64,000 bases of DNA from Lewinella sp. JB7. Its GTDB lineage: Bacteria; Bacteroidota; Bacteroidia; Chitinophagales; Saprospiraceae. Below, in pieces: positions 26,529 through 34,967 of the stretch. The position numbers and the translations under genes are program-made. The DNA is taken from NCBI RefSeq assembly GCF_024297185.1, contig NZ_JANCTD010000007.1, positions 62,001-126,000 on the forward strand, in the 5' to 3' direction. The notes under the pieces are model-generated. The model made no database searches. It was not told the DNA's origin and saw only the letters and a program-made list of their open reading frames with translations. Position 1 is the stretch's first letter; each line of letters starts with the position of its first letter.

Positions 26529-27491
26529 ATGCTATCCCTAGATAAACTCCAATCTACCGGCAAGAAGGCTACCCGCGACGGGTTCGGTGCCGGCCTCAAG
26601 GCTGCCGGTGACCAGCACGATAACGTAGTCATGCTGACCGCCGACCTGCGCGGATCCATGAAGTCCGAAGACTTCATCAACACCTACCCCGAGCGCTTCG
26701 TGCAGGTGGGTATCTCCGAGGCCAACATGATGGGCCTGGCGGCGGGTCTCGCGACCGGCGGCAAGATCCCGGTCACGACCACCTTCGCCAACTTCAGCAC
26801 CGGCCGGGTCTACGATCAGATCCGCCAGTCGATCGCCTACAGCGACAAGAACGTGAAGATCTGTGCCAGCCACGCCGGGCTCACCCTGGGCGAAGACGGG
26901 GCGACCCACCAGATTCTGGAGGACATCGGCATGATGCGGATGTTGCCCGGCATGACGGTCATCAACCCCTGCGACTACAATCAGACCAAGGCCGCCGTGC
27001 AGGCGATCGTGGAACACCACGGACCGGTGTACCTCCGTTTCGGCCGTCCGAGCTGGCCCATCTTCATTCCCGAAGACACCAAGTTTGAAATCGGCAAGGC
27101 CCTGCACCTGAGCGAGGGTTCCGACGTGTCCGTATTTGCCACCGGACACCTCGTCTGGTACGCCGTGGAGGCCGCCCGCCAGTTGAAGGAGGAAGGCATC
27201 AGCGTCGACCTGATCAACATTCATACCATCAAGCCCCTCGACGAGGAAGCCGTAGTGGCCAGCGCCCGTAAGACCGGCGCCGTCGTGACCTGTGAGGAGC
27301 ACAATAAGTACGGCGGACTGGGTAGTACCATCGCGGAGTGCCTCTCGAAGCAGCTGCCGACGCCCCAGGAGTACGTGGCTACCGACGACACCTTCGGCGA
27401 GTCCGGAGAAGCGGAGGAACTGCTCGAAAAGTACGGCCTCGGGGTCAAAGACATCGTCGCGGCCGTGAAACGCGCGGTCGGCAGGAAATAA
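26529..27491 (+). CDS. Transketolase, C-terminal subunit
   Basis: Pyrimidine-binding and C-terminal half of the split transketolase, 320 residues. The catalytic Glu lies in VQVGISEANMMGLAAGLA; ATTFANFSTGRVYDQIR-type sequence and SHAGLTLGEDGATHQILEDI (about residues 115-135) are strongly conserved. The last domain shows VFATGHLVWYAVEAA and INIHTIKPLDEEAV. It is the obligate partner of the upstream N-subunit. A clear hairpin terminator follows 21 bases after the stop. Confidence 0.94.
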   Translation: MLSLDKLQSTGKKATRDGFGAGLKAAGDQHDNVVMLTADLRGSMKSEDFINTYPERFVQVGISEANMMGLAAGLATGGKIPVTTTFANFSTGRVYDQIRQSIAYSDKNVKICASHAGLTLGEDGATHQILEDIGMMRMLPGMTVINPCDYNQTKAAVQAIVEHHGPVYLRFGRPSWPIFIPEDTKFEIGKALHLSEGSDVSVFATGHLVWYAVEAARQLKEEGISVDLINIHTIKPLDEEAVVASARKTGAVVTCEEHNKYGGLGSTIAECLSKQLPTPQEYVATDDTFGESGEAEELLEKYGLGVKDIVAAVKRAVGRK

Positions 27492-27512
27492 CCCACCGGA
27501 ACGGCCTTACCG

Positions 27513-27556
27513 AAAGCCCCGCAGCGAATCGTAACAGTGGATTCCTGCGGGGCTTT
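27513..27556 (+). terminator. Intrinsic terminator of the transketolase operon
   Basis: AAAGCCCCGCAG at 27513-27524 pairs perfectly with CTGCGGGGCTTT at 27545-27556 around a 20-base loop and ends in a T-run, a standard rho-independent terminator. Confidence 0.9.
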
Positions 27557-27605
27557 TCTGTAGGTTAGCCTAAGTATCCGCTACATTTATTACCGGACTC
27601 AGCAG

Positions 27606-28190
27606 ATGACCATGGAACCAATCAAGATCACCCTCGCCCGCAGGGACGGCCAGCTCAAACAGATCCTTGAATTACAGCGGATCAACGCGCTGGAGAGCCT
27701 CGACGCGGATACGGCTAAAGACCAGGGCTTCGTAACGGCCCGCCACGACCTGCCGCTGTTGCAGCGGATGAATGCTTCGGCGGCGGCCGTGATCGCCCTA
27801 CGGGAGCGAAAGCTCCAGGGGTACTGCCTCGCGATGACGCGGGAGTTCAGTCAGTCCATCCCATCTCTAGCAATTCTCTTCGAAAAGCAGGATGCGATCG
27901 TACACCGCGGGGAGTTACTCGGCGAAGTAGAGTATCTGGTCATGGGGCAGGTGTGCGTCGCGGAAGAAGCACGCGGACAGAAGCTGGCCGACCGGATGTA
28001 CAAATACCTACGGGCCTGCTACCACCTGCGTTTTCCCTACTGCCTTACCGCGATCGATGCCCGCAATACCCGTTCGCAGCGCGTCCATGAGCGCATTGGC
28101 TTCGAGGAATTGGCCCGCTTTACCGCTCCCGACGGCCGCAACTGGATTCTCATCATCTGGAACTGGCGCGACGGGATGGAGGGTTTTTAA
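27606..28190 (+). CDS. GNAT-family N-acetyltransferase
   Basis: Predicted acetyl-CoA-dependent acetyltransferase of 194 residues. The acetyl-CoA pyrophosphate loop is seen in VCVAEEARGQKLADRMYKYL, preceded by strand EVEYLVMGQ. The end shows AIDARNTRSQRVHERIGFEELA, the usual GNAT motif B. The substrate is not evident. It lies between the transketolase terminator and the pirin gene, 51 bases before the latter, and may be transcribed with it. An alternative start at the second Met two codons in is possible. Confidence 0.82.
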   Translation: MTMEPIKITLARRDGQLKQILELQRINALESLDADTAKDQGFVTARHDLPLLQRMNASAAAVIALRERKLQGYCLAMTREFSQSIPSLAILFEKQDAIVHRGELLGEVEYLVMGQVCVAEEARGQKLADRMYKYLRACYHLRFPYCLTAIDARNTRSQRVHERIGFEELARFTAPDGRNWILIIWNWRDGMEGF

Positions 28191-28241
28191 CTATGCTCCC
28201 TACTCGGGCGTTATTCGTGTACGTACATTAAATATGCGGTC

Positions 28242-29123
28242 ATGACTCCTCGCTCCGTTGCCAACATTCTGCCGGCCCACGCCATCAGTATGGGCGGCAC
28301 CACTATCCATCAGCCGCTGCCGACCCAGCGGATAGATCAGATCGATCCGTTTTTGCTGTTGCACCATTTTGGTCCCTTCAAAGTGGCACCCGGCGAGCGG
28401 GACCCGCTGGACGTCGGTCCCCACCCCCACCGGGGGTTCGAACCCGTGACCTTACTGTACTCCGGCGGACTGCGGCACCGGGACAGTCGGGGAAATACCG
28501 GCTACCTGCGCGACGGAGACGTGCAGTGGATGACGTCCGGGAGGGGAATCATCCACAGCGAACGGGCCAGTGACGAGTTTGTCTCCCGGGGCGGCATTAT
28601 GGAGGGCATTCAGCTCTGGGTGAACCTCGCGCCGGAGCACAAAATGGTGCAGCCACGGTACCAGGATATCAAAGCCGCTGACATTCCCGTCGTCCCCCTG
28701 GCGGATGGGGCGAGCATGCGCATCGTTGCCGGTCATTGGGGCGAATCCGTGCGGGGTCCGGCGAAAGTGTACGGTGATTTGCTGGTTTGGCAACTGGATT
28801 TGCCGGCGGACACGGTGGTGGAGCTTCCCGTACCGACTGATTATAATTTGGCGGTATACCTACTGGATGGGGGGATAGTTTCCAGTACCGGGTTTCCATA
28901 CGGCGCCCGCACCATGCTCCATTACCGCAATGATGGTGAGGGCGTCCGACTGCGGGGTGAGGCACCATTGACGCGGGTGCTCTTACTGGGCGGACGACCC
29001 ATCGGGGCTCCGGTAGTGAGTCATGGGCCGTACGTGATGAATTCCCAGACGGAAATCATGGAGGCCATGCGCGATTACGGCATGGGGAAGATGGGGTTCT
29101 ACATCGATGAGGAACCCCAGTAA
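28242..29123 (+). CDS. Pirin-family bicupin protein
   Basis: Cytoplasmic bicupin of 293 residues. The N-terminal cupin metal motif is visible: PHPHRGFEPVTLLYSGG with the later SGRGIIHSERASDE, giving the His/His/His/Glu iron ligands of pirins. The C-terminal half is the second cupin. Some pirins oxidise quercetin-like flavonoids; others act as redox-responsive partners. Without transcription partners nearby, the role here is open. The gene is followed by a small GGCGGCT/AGCCGCC stem-loop and then a palindromic repeat at the border of the alginate locus. Confidence 0.88.
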   Translation: MTPRSVANILPAHAISMGGTTIHQPLPTQRIDQIDPFLLLHHFGPFKVAPGERDPLDVGPHPHRGFEPVTLLYSGGLRHRDSRGNTGYLRDGDVQWMTSGRGIIHSERASDEFVSRGGIMEGIQLWVNLAPEHKMVQPRYQDIKAADIPVVPLADGASMRIVAGHWGESVRGPAKVYGDLLVWQLDLPADTVVELPVPTDYNLAVYLLDGGIVSSTGFPYGARTMLHYRNDGEGVRLRGEAPLTRVLLLGGRPIGAPVVSHGPYVMNSQTEIMEAMRDYGMGKMGFYIDEEPQ

Positions 29124-29291
29124 TCCGGCAACGGCCGAACGGGCGCGCTGATTTTCGGCGGCTGAAAGCCGCCCGGCGTCCTGGAGCTACCAAAAAGTCA
29201 CTATAACACCTATTTCACCCGGATTACCCTCCCGATGGATGGGCCGGTGTACTTATTTAGTTATTTATTTGCTGATTTGGGTGGCGGGCAT

Positions 29292-29340
29292 TATAGCGGT
29301 TGGACGGCTATAGCCGTCCAACCGCTATAGCCGTCCAACG
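29292..29340. repeat. Palindromic TATAGC/GTCCAAC element, copy 1
   Basis: Bases 29292-29329 form a perfect 38-base palindrome centred on GGCTATAGCC, flanked by arms GCGGTTGGAC and GTCCAACCGC. A further half-unit GCCGTCCAACG continues to 29340. It lies 8 bases from the 3' end of the KDG kinase gene. Related elements lie at 44457-44488 and 48279-48361. Confidence 0.85.
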
Positions 29341-29347
29341 GGTGTGG

Positions 29348-30382
29348 TCACCGCCGCACCCGTCCGCTTCCGTCCCCCTCCATGAGTTCGATGACCTCGG
29401 CTTCGGTGACCAGATTGACGTCGCCCGGGATCGTGTGCTTGAGCGCGGAGGCCGCCACGGCGAAGCGCAGGGCATACGTCAGATCACTGGGCCAGGTGAT
29501 GAGGCCGTGGATAAGTCCGCCCATAAAACTATCGCCACCGCCGACCCGGTCGACGATGTGCGTGAGTTGATAGGTGGGGCTGGAATGAAGGCGCTCACCG
29601 TCCCACAGGAGGGCGGTGTAGGTATTGTGGCTGGCGGAAATGGTGTCCCGCAGAGTAGTTACGATGCTTCCCGCCCGCGGAAAACGCTGCCGCAGGGCCT
29701 GGGCCAGGGGCGTGAAGTCCGTCGAATTGGCGATTTCGATCCCGAAGTACCGTTCGGCTTCGTAGGCTCCCCCGACGATGACGTCGCAGTACTCTACCAA
29801 CTCCGGCATCACCTCGGCGGGCGTTTTTCCGTACTGCCAGAGCTTGCTGCGGTGATTGAGGTCGACGCTGATAGTGATGCCCCGGTCGACGGCGGCCCGG
29901 CAGGCTTCGAGGCATACCGCGGCGGCCGAAGCACTCACGGCCGGCGTGATGCCCGACCAGTGGAACCAAGTGACGCCGTCAAAGGCGCGGTCCCAGTCGA
30001 TATCACCGGTAGAAACGGTAGCCATGGAGGAATCCTCCCGGTCGTAGATCACCTTCGAGGGGCGCTGGACCGCACCGGTTTCCAAAAAATAGATGCCCAG
30101 TCGCTTGCCCCCCCGGACGATGTGAGTCGTATCGATCCCGGCGGCCCGCAGCGACCGGATGGCGCACTCGCCAAGGTCGTTGTCGGGCAGCCGGGATACG
30201 AACCGCACGTCCTGACCGTAATTCGCCAGGGAAACCGCTACGTTGCTTTCTCCTCCGCCGTACTCCACCTCCATCGTGCCGGCCTGTCGGAAGCGCTGAT
30301 GACGCGGAGTGCTGAGGCGCAGCATAATTTCGCCGAAGGTGACGACGCGGGGATGAGCCACCTTAGGAGAAGGCGAGCCCAC
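29348..30382 (-). CDS. kdgK: 2-dehydro-3-deoxygluconate kinase
   Basis: PfkB-family sugar kinase of 344 residues, last gene of the alginate locus, predicted to phosphorylate KDG to KDPG. The N-terminal VVTFGEIMLRLSTP and GGGESNVAVSLANYG match KDG kinases, and the catalytic-Asp motif is VGGGDSFMGGLI near residues 283-293. The start at 30382 is GTG and lies inside the upstream SDR gene by 20 bases; another GTG at 30361 just after that stop is an alternative. KDPG aldolase, the next step, is not in this window. Confidence 0.9.
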   Translation of the reverse strand: MGSPSPKVAHPRVVTFGEIMLRLSTPRHQRFRQAGTMEVEYGGGESNVAVSLANYGQDVRFVSRLPDNDLGECAIRSLRAAGIDTTHIVRGGKRLGIYFLETGAVQRPSKVIYDREDSSMATVSTGDIDWDRAFDGVTWFHWSGITPAVSASAAAVCLEACRAAVDRGITISVDLNHRSKLWQYGKTPAEVMPELVEYCDVIVGGAYEAERYFGIEIANSTDFTPLAQALRQRFPRAGSIVTTLRDTISASHNTYTALLWDGERLHSSPTYQLTHIVDRVGGGDSFMGGLIHGLITWPSDLTYALRFAVAASALKHTIPGDVNLVTEAEVIELMEGDGSGRVRR

Positions 30383-31115
30383 CGTTGATGTCGACGTTGT
30401 TTCCCGTTACGAACGAGGAATCATCGGAAAGTAAGCAAGCGACCAGGTTGGCCACCTCCGCGGCACTACCCTCCCGACGTAGGGGGGTCTTTCCGGCCAC
30501 GGCTTCCCGGATGTTGTCGGTCGTGAAGGTATCGTGGAAGGTCGTGGCGATCATACCCGGACACACGGCGTTGACCCGGATGCCGTCGGGACCAAGCTCC
30601 TTGGCCATACTGCGGGTGAAGGTCGTCACCGCGCCCTTGGAGGTCGAGTAAGCGGCCGAACCGCCACCGCCGCCATCCCGCGCGGCCTGCGACGACAGGT
30701 TGACGATAGAGCCGCCGGAGGGCATATGGGGCACCACGGCTTTATGCATAATGAAGACGGATTTCAGGTTCAGATCCATCACTTTATCCCAGAAGGCTAC
30801 GTCCATTTCGGCAAGCGTTTTACGGGCTACCAGGCCACCGGCATTGTTCACCAGGCAGTGAATCTCCTGGCCGAAGGCTTCTTGCGCTTTAGAAACGAGT
30901 TGATGGCATTCGTCCCAGTTGGTCACGTCGGCCCGTACGGCAATGCCGTTTCCGCCTGCATCTTTGATCTGCCGGAGGGTTTCGTCGCCGTCACTCTGGC
31001 TACTGTGGTAATTAACGACCACGTTTGCTCCAAGCTGAGCCAAACGAAGAGAGATTGCCCGACCGATGTCGCGGGCGCCACCGGTGACGATAGCAGTTTT
31101 TCCAGTTAAATCCAT
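30363..31115 (-). CDS. SDR reductase, probable DEH reductase
   Basis: Classical short-chain dehydrogenase/reductase of 250 residues with all catalytic elements: TGGARDIG cofactor loop (11-18), NNAGG (90-94), SS at 141-142, Tyr156 and Lys160 in YSTSKGAV, and VCPGMIATT. Position between the uronate carrier and KDG kinase in an alginate locus points to reduction of 4-deoxy-L-erythro-5-hexoseulose uronate (DEH) to KDG with NAD(P)H. The fold alone would also fit a 3-oxoacyl-ACP reductase, so the assignment depends on context. It overlaps kdgK by 20 bases. Confidence 0.82.
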   Translation of the reverse strand: MDLTGKTAIVTGGARDIGRAISLRLAQLGANVVVNYHSSQSDGDETLRQIKDAGGNGIAVRADVTNWDECHQLVSKAQEAFGQEIHCLVNNAGGLVARKTLAEMDVAFWDKVMDLNLKSVFIMHKAVVPHMPSGGSIVNLSSQAARDGGGGGSAAYSTSKGAVTTFTRSMAKELGPDGIRVNAVCPGMIATTFHDTFTTDNIREAVAGKTPLRREGSAAEVANLVACLLSDDSSFVTGNNVDINGGLAFS

Positions 31116-31122
31116 AAGGGTA

Positions 31123-32427
31123 TTATTTATTCAGGGGTTGTAGAGGTTCGATCTTCGGACAAAGGATCCAAACACTGGCAATAGCGATGGAAGCAAGGGC
31201 CGCGCCGATCACGAAGGCCGGCGTATAGTTGCCGCCGGCGGTGAGCCAGGGAACGAGGGAGGTCAGTCCCGCAACCGCCAGTTTGGCGGCCATGCCCGAC
31301 AGCCCCGCGAGCGTACCCACGGTCTTGCCGCCGAACAGATCGCTGGGCAGGGTTTGTACGTTCCCGATGGCGGTCTGGAAACCGAAGAGGATCACGGCCA
31401 TCAGCAACACGGCGGTGACCGGAGCGCCGGGATTGGACATGGCCAGCAGGGCCGGCAACATGATCACGCAACCCAGTGTGATGACCAGCTTACGGGTGCT
31501 GTCTACGTTCCAGCCGGCCTTCAGGCGGTTCTGGGCGAGTAACCCGCCAAACCATGCTCCGAACATGGCCCCAACGTAGGGCACCCAGCCGTAGATGCCG
31601 ATCGTCTTCACATCCATTCCGTACACTTCGGAGAGGTAGATGGGAATCCAAAAAACGAACAGCCACCAAATAGGGTCGATGACGGCCGAGGCGATGATCA
31701 CGCCCCAGCTTTCCTTGTGGGAGAGCATCTTGCTGAATCCCGGATTATACCCTTCGTCGTAATTGCCGTCCTTATCCTTATCCTGATTCTGCTGGCCGGT
31801 CAGAATGTACTGCCGCTCTTCCTCACTGATCCAGGGGTGAGACTTCGGGGGTGCCTTCACCAGCACGACCCAGGGGATCAGCCACAACAAGCCAGTTACG
31901 CCCACCAGGATGAAGATCACCTGCCAACTGAAGTAGATGGAGAGCAGGGCGATTAGCGGAATGGAAATGATGCCCCCGATGGCCGCGCCGGAATTGAAGA
32001 TGCCCTGAGCCAGGGCTCGTTCCTTAGTAGGGAACCACTCGGCATTGCCCTTCGTCGCCCCCGGCCAGTTACCGGCCTCGGCGATACCGAGGATTGAACG
32101 GAATAGGGCGAAACTCGCCACGCTGCTCGCCACCGCGTGTAGGGCCGTCGCGATGGACCAGACGCCGATGGAAAGTACGAAGCCGAGGCGGGTACCGATC
32201 CAGTCGAATATCTTTCCGAACAGCGCCTGCCCGAAAGCGTAGGAGAAGACGAATACCACGGAGATGAAGGCGTAGATCTCCTTGCGTTCGTCGTCCGTTT
32301 TATCGGGGTAGAGGTCGACGGAAATTTCCGGCCAGAGCACGTTGAGTGATTGCCGGTCGATGTAGTTGATGACGGTGGCCAGCGCGATTAGCGTAACGAC
32401 CCACCACCGGAGTCCGGATATCTTCAT
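31123..32427 (-). CDS. MFS uronate transporter (ExuT/ACS-type)
   Basis: Inner-membrane carrier of 434 residues with 12 predicted helices, of the anion:cation symporter group that includes hexuronate transporters. It starts MKISGLRWWVVTLIALATVINYIDRQSLNVLWPEI, with the family's NYIDRQSL motif after helix 1. GIAEAGNWPGATKGNAEWFPTKERALAQGIFNSG-type sequence at about 120-155 is diagnostic. It would import the monouronate produced by the lyases. Its start overlaps the KdgF gene stop (ATGA-type, 4 bases) and it ends 7 bases before the SDR. Confidence 0.9.
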   Translation of the reverse strand: MKISGLRWWVVTLIALATVINYIDRQSLNVLWPEISVDLYPDKTDDERKEIYAFISVVFVFSYAFGQALFGKIFDWIGTRLGFVLSIGVWSIATALHAVASSVASFALFRSILGIAEAGNWPGATKGNAEWFPTKERALAQGIFNSGAAIGGIISIPLIALLSIYFSWQVIFILVGVTGLLWLIPWVVLVKAPPKSHPWISEEERQYILTGQQNQDKDKDGNYDEGYNPGFSKMLSHKESWGVIIASAVIDPIWWLFVFWIPIYLSEVYGMDVKTIGIYGWVPYVGAMFGAWFGGLLAQNRLKAGWNVDSTRKLVITLGCVIMLPALLAMSNPGAPVTAVLLMAVILFGFQTAIGNVQTLPSDLFGGKTVGTLAGLSGMAAKLAVAGLTSLVPWLTAGGNYTPAFVIGAALASIAIASVWILCPKIEPLQPLNK

Positions 32428-32777
32428 GCGTGCTTGACTGAGTCGAGGAAGTCCTCGCGAACGGGCGAGAATACGTCGATGAGCACCCCGGCTTCCTTAC
32501 ACACGCAGCCGTGCATGACGTGGGGCGGAATGTAGTAGGAATCTCCGCCGCGAATGGTTTTCACCTCATCACCGATGGTCATTTCGAAGGCGCCGCTTTC
32601 CACGTAGGTCACCTGACTGTGGTGGTGCTCATGTAATTGTCCCACCGCCCCGGGCTGAAAGTCGACTTTGACCAACATGATCTTGTCGTCGTATCCCATA
32701 ATCTGGCGTTTGAGGCCGGGGCCGACTTCTTCCCATTCCAGGTCCTTACCGAAGATAAATTCTTTACTCGCTTTCAT
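32424..32777 (-). CDS. kdgF: KdgF-type cupin, monouronate linearisation
   Basis: Single-domain cupin of 117 residues of the KdgF family, which speeds conversion of unsaturated monouronates from pectin or alginate to their linear keto form (DEH). The metal site is visible as HEHHHSQVTYVESGAFEM with a C-terminal His in PPHVMHGC. It has no signal peptide, so it should act after import. The gene overlaps the PL17 gene end by 14 bases and the MFS gene by 4. Its place between exolyase and carrier fits the pathway exactly. Confidence 0.88.
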   Translation of the reverse strand: MKASKEFIFGKDLEWEEVGPGLKRQIMGYDDKIMLVKVDFQPGAVGQLHEHHHSQVTYVESGAFEMTIGDEVKTIRGGDSYYIPPHVMHGCVCKEAGVLIDVFSPVREDFLDSVKHA

Positions 32778-34965
32778 TGTCGTGCTTGATTAAATGATGG
32801 ACGCCACGCCACTGGTGGGATTGTCCGTTAATGTTCAGGGTGTGTTCCCGCTCCGGATCGGCATCCTTCGTGGAAAAGATAAGTATCCAGCGGCCGGCAT
32901 TCGGGTAAGCGAACTCCAGGGCAAAGTAATTATCATCGTTTACGAGCAAGCGCAGGTCGCTGATGCGCCCGAAGGGATTACGCGCCACCTCATCGCGGGG
33001 ATTATAGCTGCCGTGACTCTCGAGTACGGAGACGAAGGTAGGGTTAGTCACCCCCCCGCGCCGCAGCACGAAACCCGGATCGCGCCGTAGGTTGAAATTG
33101 GGGTCATGGGCACCCGGCCGCACGAAGAGAATTTCGTCGCCCGGCTCCGTGATCATGGTTTGCGTATAGAAGCGCTCGTCACTAAACCATTCGACCGAAG
33201 CGCTAGCCTCCGTGGGCCGCCCCCGCGCCTCCAGGAACAGGTGCTGGTAGCCATGGTCGGTGCCCAGGGGCCGCAGCGTATCGTTAGTAACGAAGTCGAA
33301 GTCGGTGGCCATCAGCTGCCCCATATACCAGGTAGGAAGGTCATGCACGGCCGGTCGGTCACCGGTGGCGCGGAACAGGTCGATGACCAGAGGGTGTTCG
33401 AAAACCGGGTCCTGTAGTAACCATTGCGCCCGGTGCAGCCGCCGCCCGGGGTAGGCCTGTTCGGCCACGGCACTTACCAGTTGCAGGTTACTGTCGGCAA
33501 CCGCGAAGGCGTACAGATCGGGGTGGTGGTTTTCCGCGATGCGAATGTCGCCGTTGTAGTGAGATACTTGATCGACCACCAGGGTATTGTGGGCAACCGT
33601 CTGCTTCGCGTAGGTCTGATTCTCGGGAAGGTAACGACCGCCGCCCTTCTGGTCGATGTTGACCCAGCGGGCCGCGCCGTAATCCTGGATCACCTCGCCG
33701 GTACGATCGTAGAGGGAATAGGAAAGCTTATCGAAGTGGCCGTGCCCCATGCCCTGGGCGGAGTACTTCATCACCAGGGTGGTTTGCTCCTCTCCGTCCC
33801 CGTAAGCCCGCAGGATCCCCACGCCCCCTTCGGTACCATCCGGTCCGTCAGTAAAGGCAATGGAACGCGGACGGAAGGGCTTGGCTTTTCCGGCGGCCAG
33901 ACCAGTAGCGACGGCCAGCCCGGCATCGTCGAGGGTTACCCGCCCCTGCACCTCGGCCAGCGAGAGTAAGCTCGGGTCTCGACCGTACAGGAAATATCCG
34001 TAGTCCACGGATTTGACTACCTCGGGTGCGTAGAGTGACATCCCCTTCTGGGAATCGTTGAGGGGGAAGAAGTTACCCTGGGGGTCGGCTTCCAACAGAA
34101 GCGCATCGATGGCCTTTCCGAGAATACCGTCGCGGTAGGTAAGCACGTTCAGTTCCGGGCGCTTTTCGGCCAGTGCCCGCCCGAAGAGCAGGAAGGGGGA
34201 AAGGGCGTACCGCAGGTAGTAGGGCCCCTCCGTGAAATAGCCGTCGGGGGAAAAGGACAGGTCGAGCTGGGCCAGGAAGCCCGCGCGGCCGGTTTCCGAC
34301 ATGATGCGCCCGGAGTCGTCGTCGCGCAAGTCCTCGGGCAACTCTTCGTTGGGAATGCCGTAGAGAGCGCGTTGTACCAGTTCCTCGTCGTCCATAACCA
34401 GACCGATCATACCCACGGCCGCGTTACCCCAGGTACTGTGGTTGTGTATGCGGTTAAAGAACTGAGGATTCCCCACGGAGAGGAAGTCGGCCATGGGGCG
34501 GAACAGTTCCGTATTTAGCCGTTCCCGCACGGCGGGGTCGAGCCAGTCGTAAATGTCGTCGTAGGCTTGGCTTACGTACACCAGCCAGTTGGCATCATTG
34601 AGCGACTGCCAGAATATCTTGCCGGTAGCGTACGAACGATCGGTGGGGTGCAGGGGCCAGCTAGGGTAAGCTTCGGCGTACTGCAGCAGGCCGTCGCGGA
34701 CGAATGTGGCGTACTTCTCCTCCCCCGTCAGGCGGAACAGGGCGCCGGCGTCCATCAACGTTTTCCAGTTCTGCTTGTGGACCTCGTGGGTGTAACCGCC
34801 CGCCATATCCACGGGGGTGGGTACCAGGAAAGTTTGCTCCATGGTAGCGTCCACTTGCTCCTGCGTCTCCGCCAGCGTAAGCGCGAACAGCGGGGGATAA
34901 TCCGCCTGGACCTGGCCACGCAGGCACAGGCTAAACGGCAGCAGTAGGATGAGTAAGTAACGCAC
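32764..34965 (-). CDS. PL17 oligoalginate lyase
   Basis: Exolytic alginate lyase of 733 residues. Signal peptide MRYLLILLLPFSLCLRGQVQA, then an (alpha/alpha) toroid domain with the NRIHNHSTWGNAAVGMIG catalytic region (near residues 170-190), then a heparinase II/III-type beta-sheet domain with QGMGHGHFDKLSYSLYD (about 400-420) containing the second His site. PL17 enzymes release unsaturated monouronate from oligoalginate ends, so it would finish the work of the PL7 and PL6 enzymes in the periplasm. The end overlaps kdgF by 14 bases. Length is normal for the family. Confidence 0.93.
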   Translation of the reverse strand: MRYLLILLLPFSLCLRGQVQADYPPLFALTLAETQEQVDATMEQTFLVPTPVDMAGGYTHEVHKQNWKTLMDAGALFRLTGEEKYATFVRDGLLQYAEAYPSWPLHPTDRSYATGKIFWQSLNDANWLVYVSQAYDDIYDWLDPAVRERLNTELFRPMADFLSVGNPQFFNRIHNHSTWGNAAVGMIGLVMDDEELVQRALYGIPNEELPEDLRDDDSGRIMSETGRAGFLAQLDLSFSPDGYFTEGPYYLRYALSPFLLFGRALAEKRPELNVLTYRDGILGKAIDALLLEADPQGNFFPLNDSQKGMSLYAPEVVKSVDYGYFLYGRDPSLLSLAEVQGRVTLDDAGLAVATGLAAGKAKPFRPRSIAFTDGPDGTEGGVGILRAYGDGEEQTTLVMKYSAQGMGHGHFDKLSYSLYDRTGEVIQDYGAARWVNIDQKGGGRYLPENQTYAKQTVAHNTLVVDQVSHYNGDIRIAENHHPDLYAFAVADSNLQLVSAVAEQAYPGRRLHRAQWLLQDPVFEHPLVIDLFRATGDRPAVHDLPTWYMGQLMATDFDFVTNDTLRPLGTDHGYQHLFLEARGRPTEASASVEWFSDERFYTQTMITEPGDEILFVRPGAHDPNFNLRRDPGFVLRRGGVTNPTFVSVLESHGSYNPRDEVARNPFGRISDLRLLVNDDNYFALEFAYPNAGRWILIFSTKDADPEREHTLNINGQSHQWRGVHHLIKHDNESE

Positions 34966-34967
34966 GC

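Noticed and set aside
28431-28450. GGGGGTTCGAACCC resembling a tRNA T-arm
   Set aside because: It lies inside the pirin coding frame and no acceptor, D or anticodon arms surround it.
29300-30388. 362-codon plus-strand frame opposite kdgK
   Set aside because: It starts inside the palindromic repeat and mirrors the kinase gene, which has full PfkB motifs.
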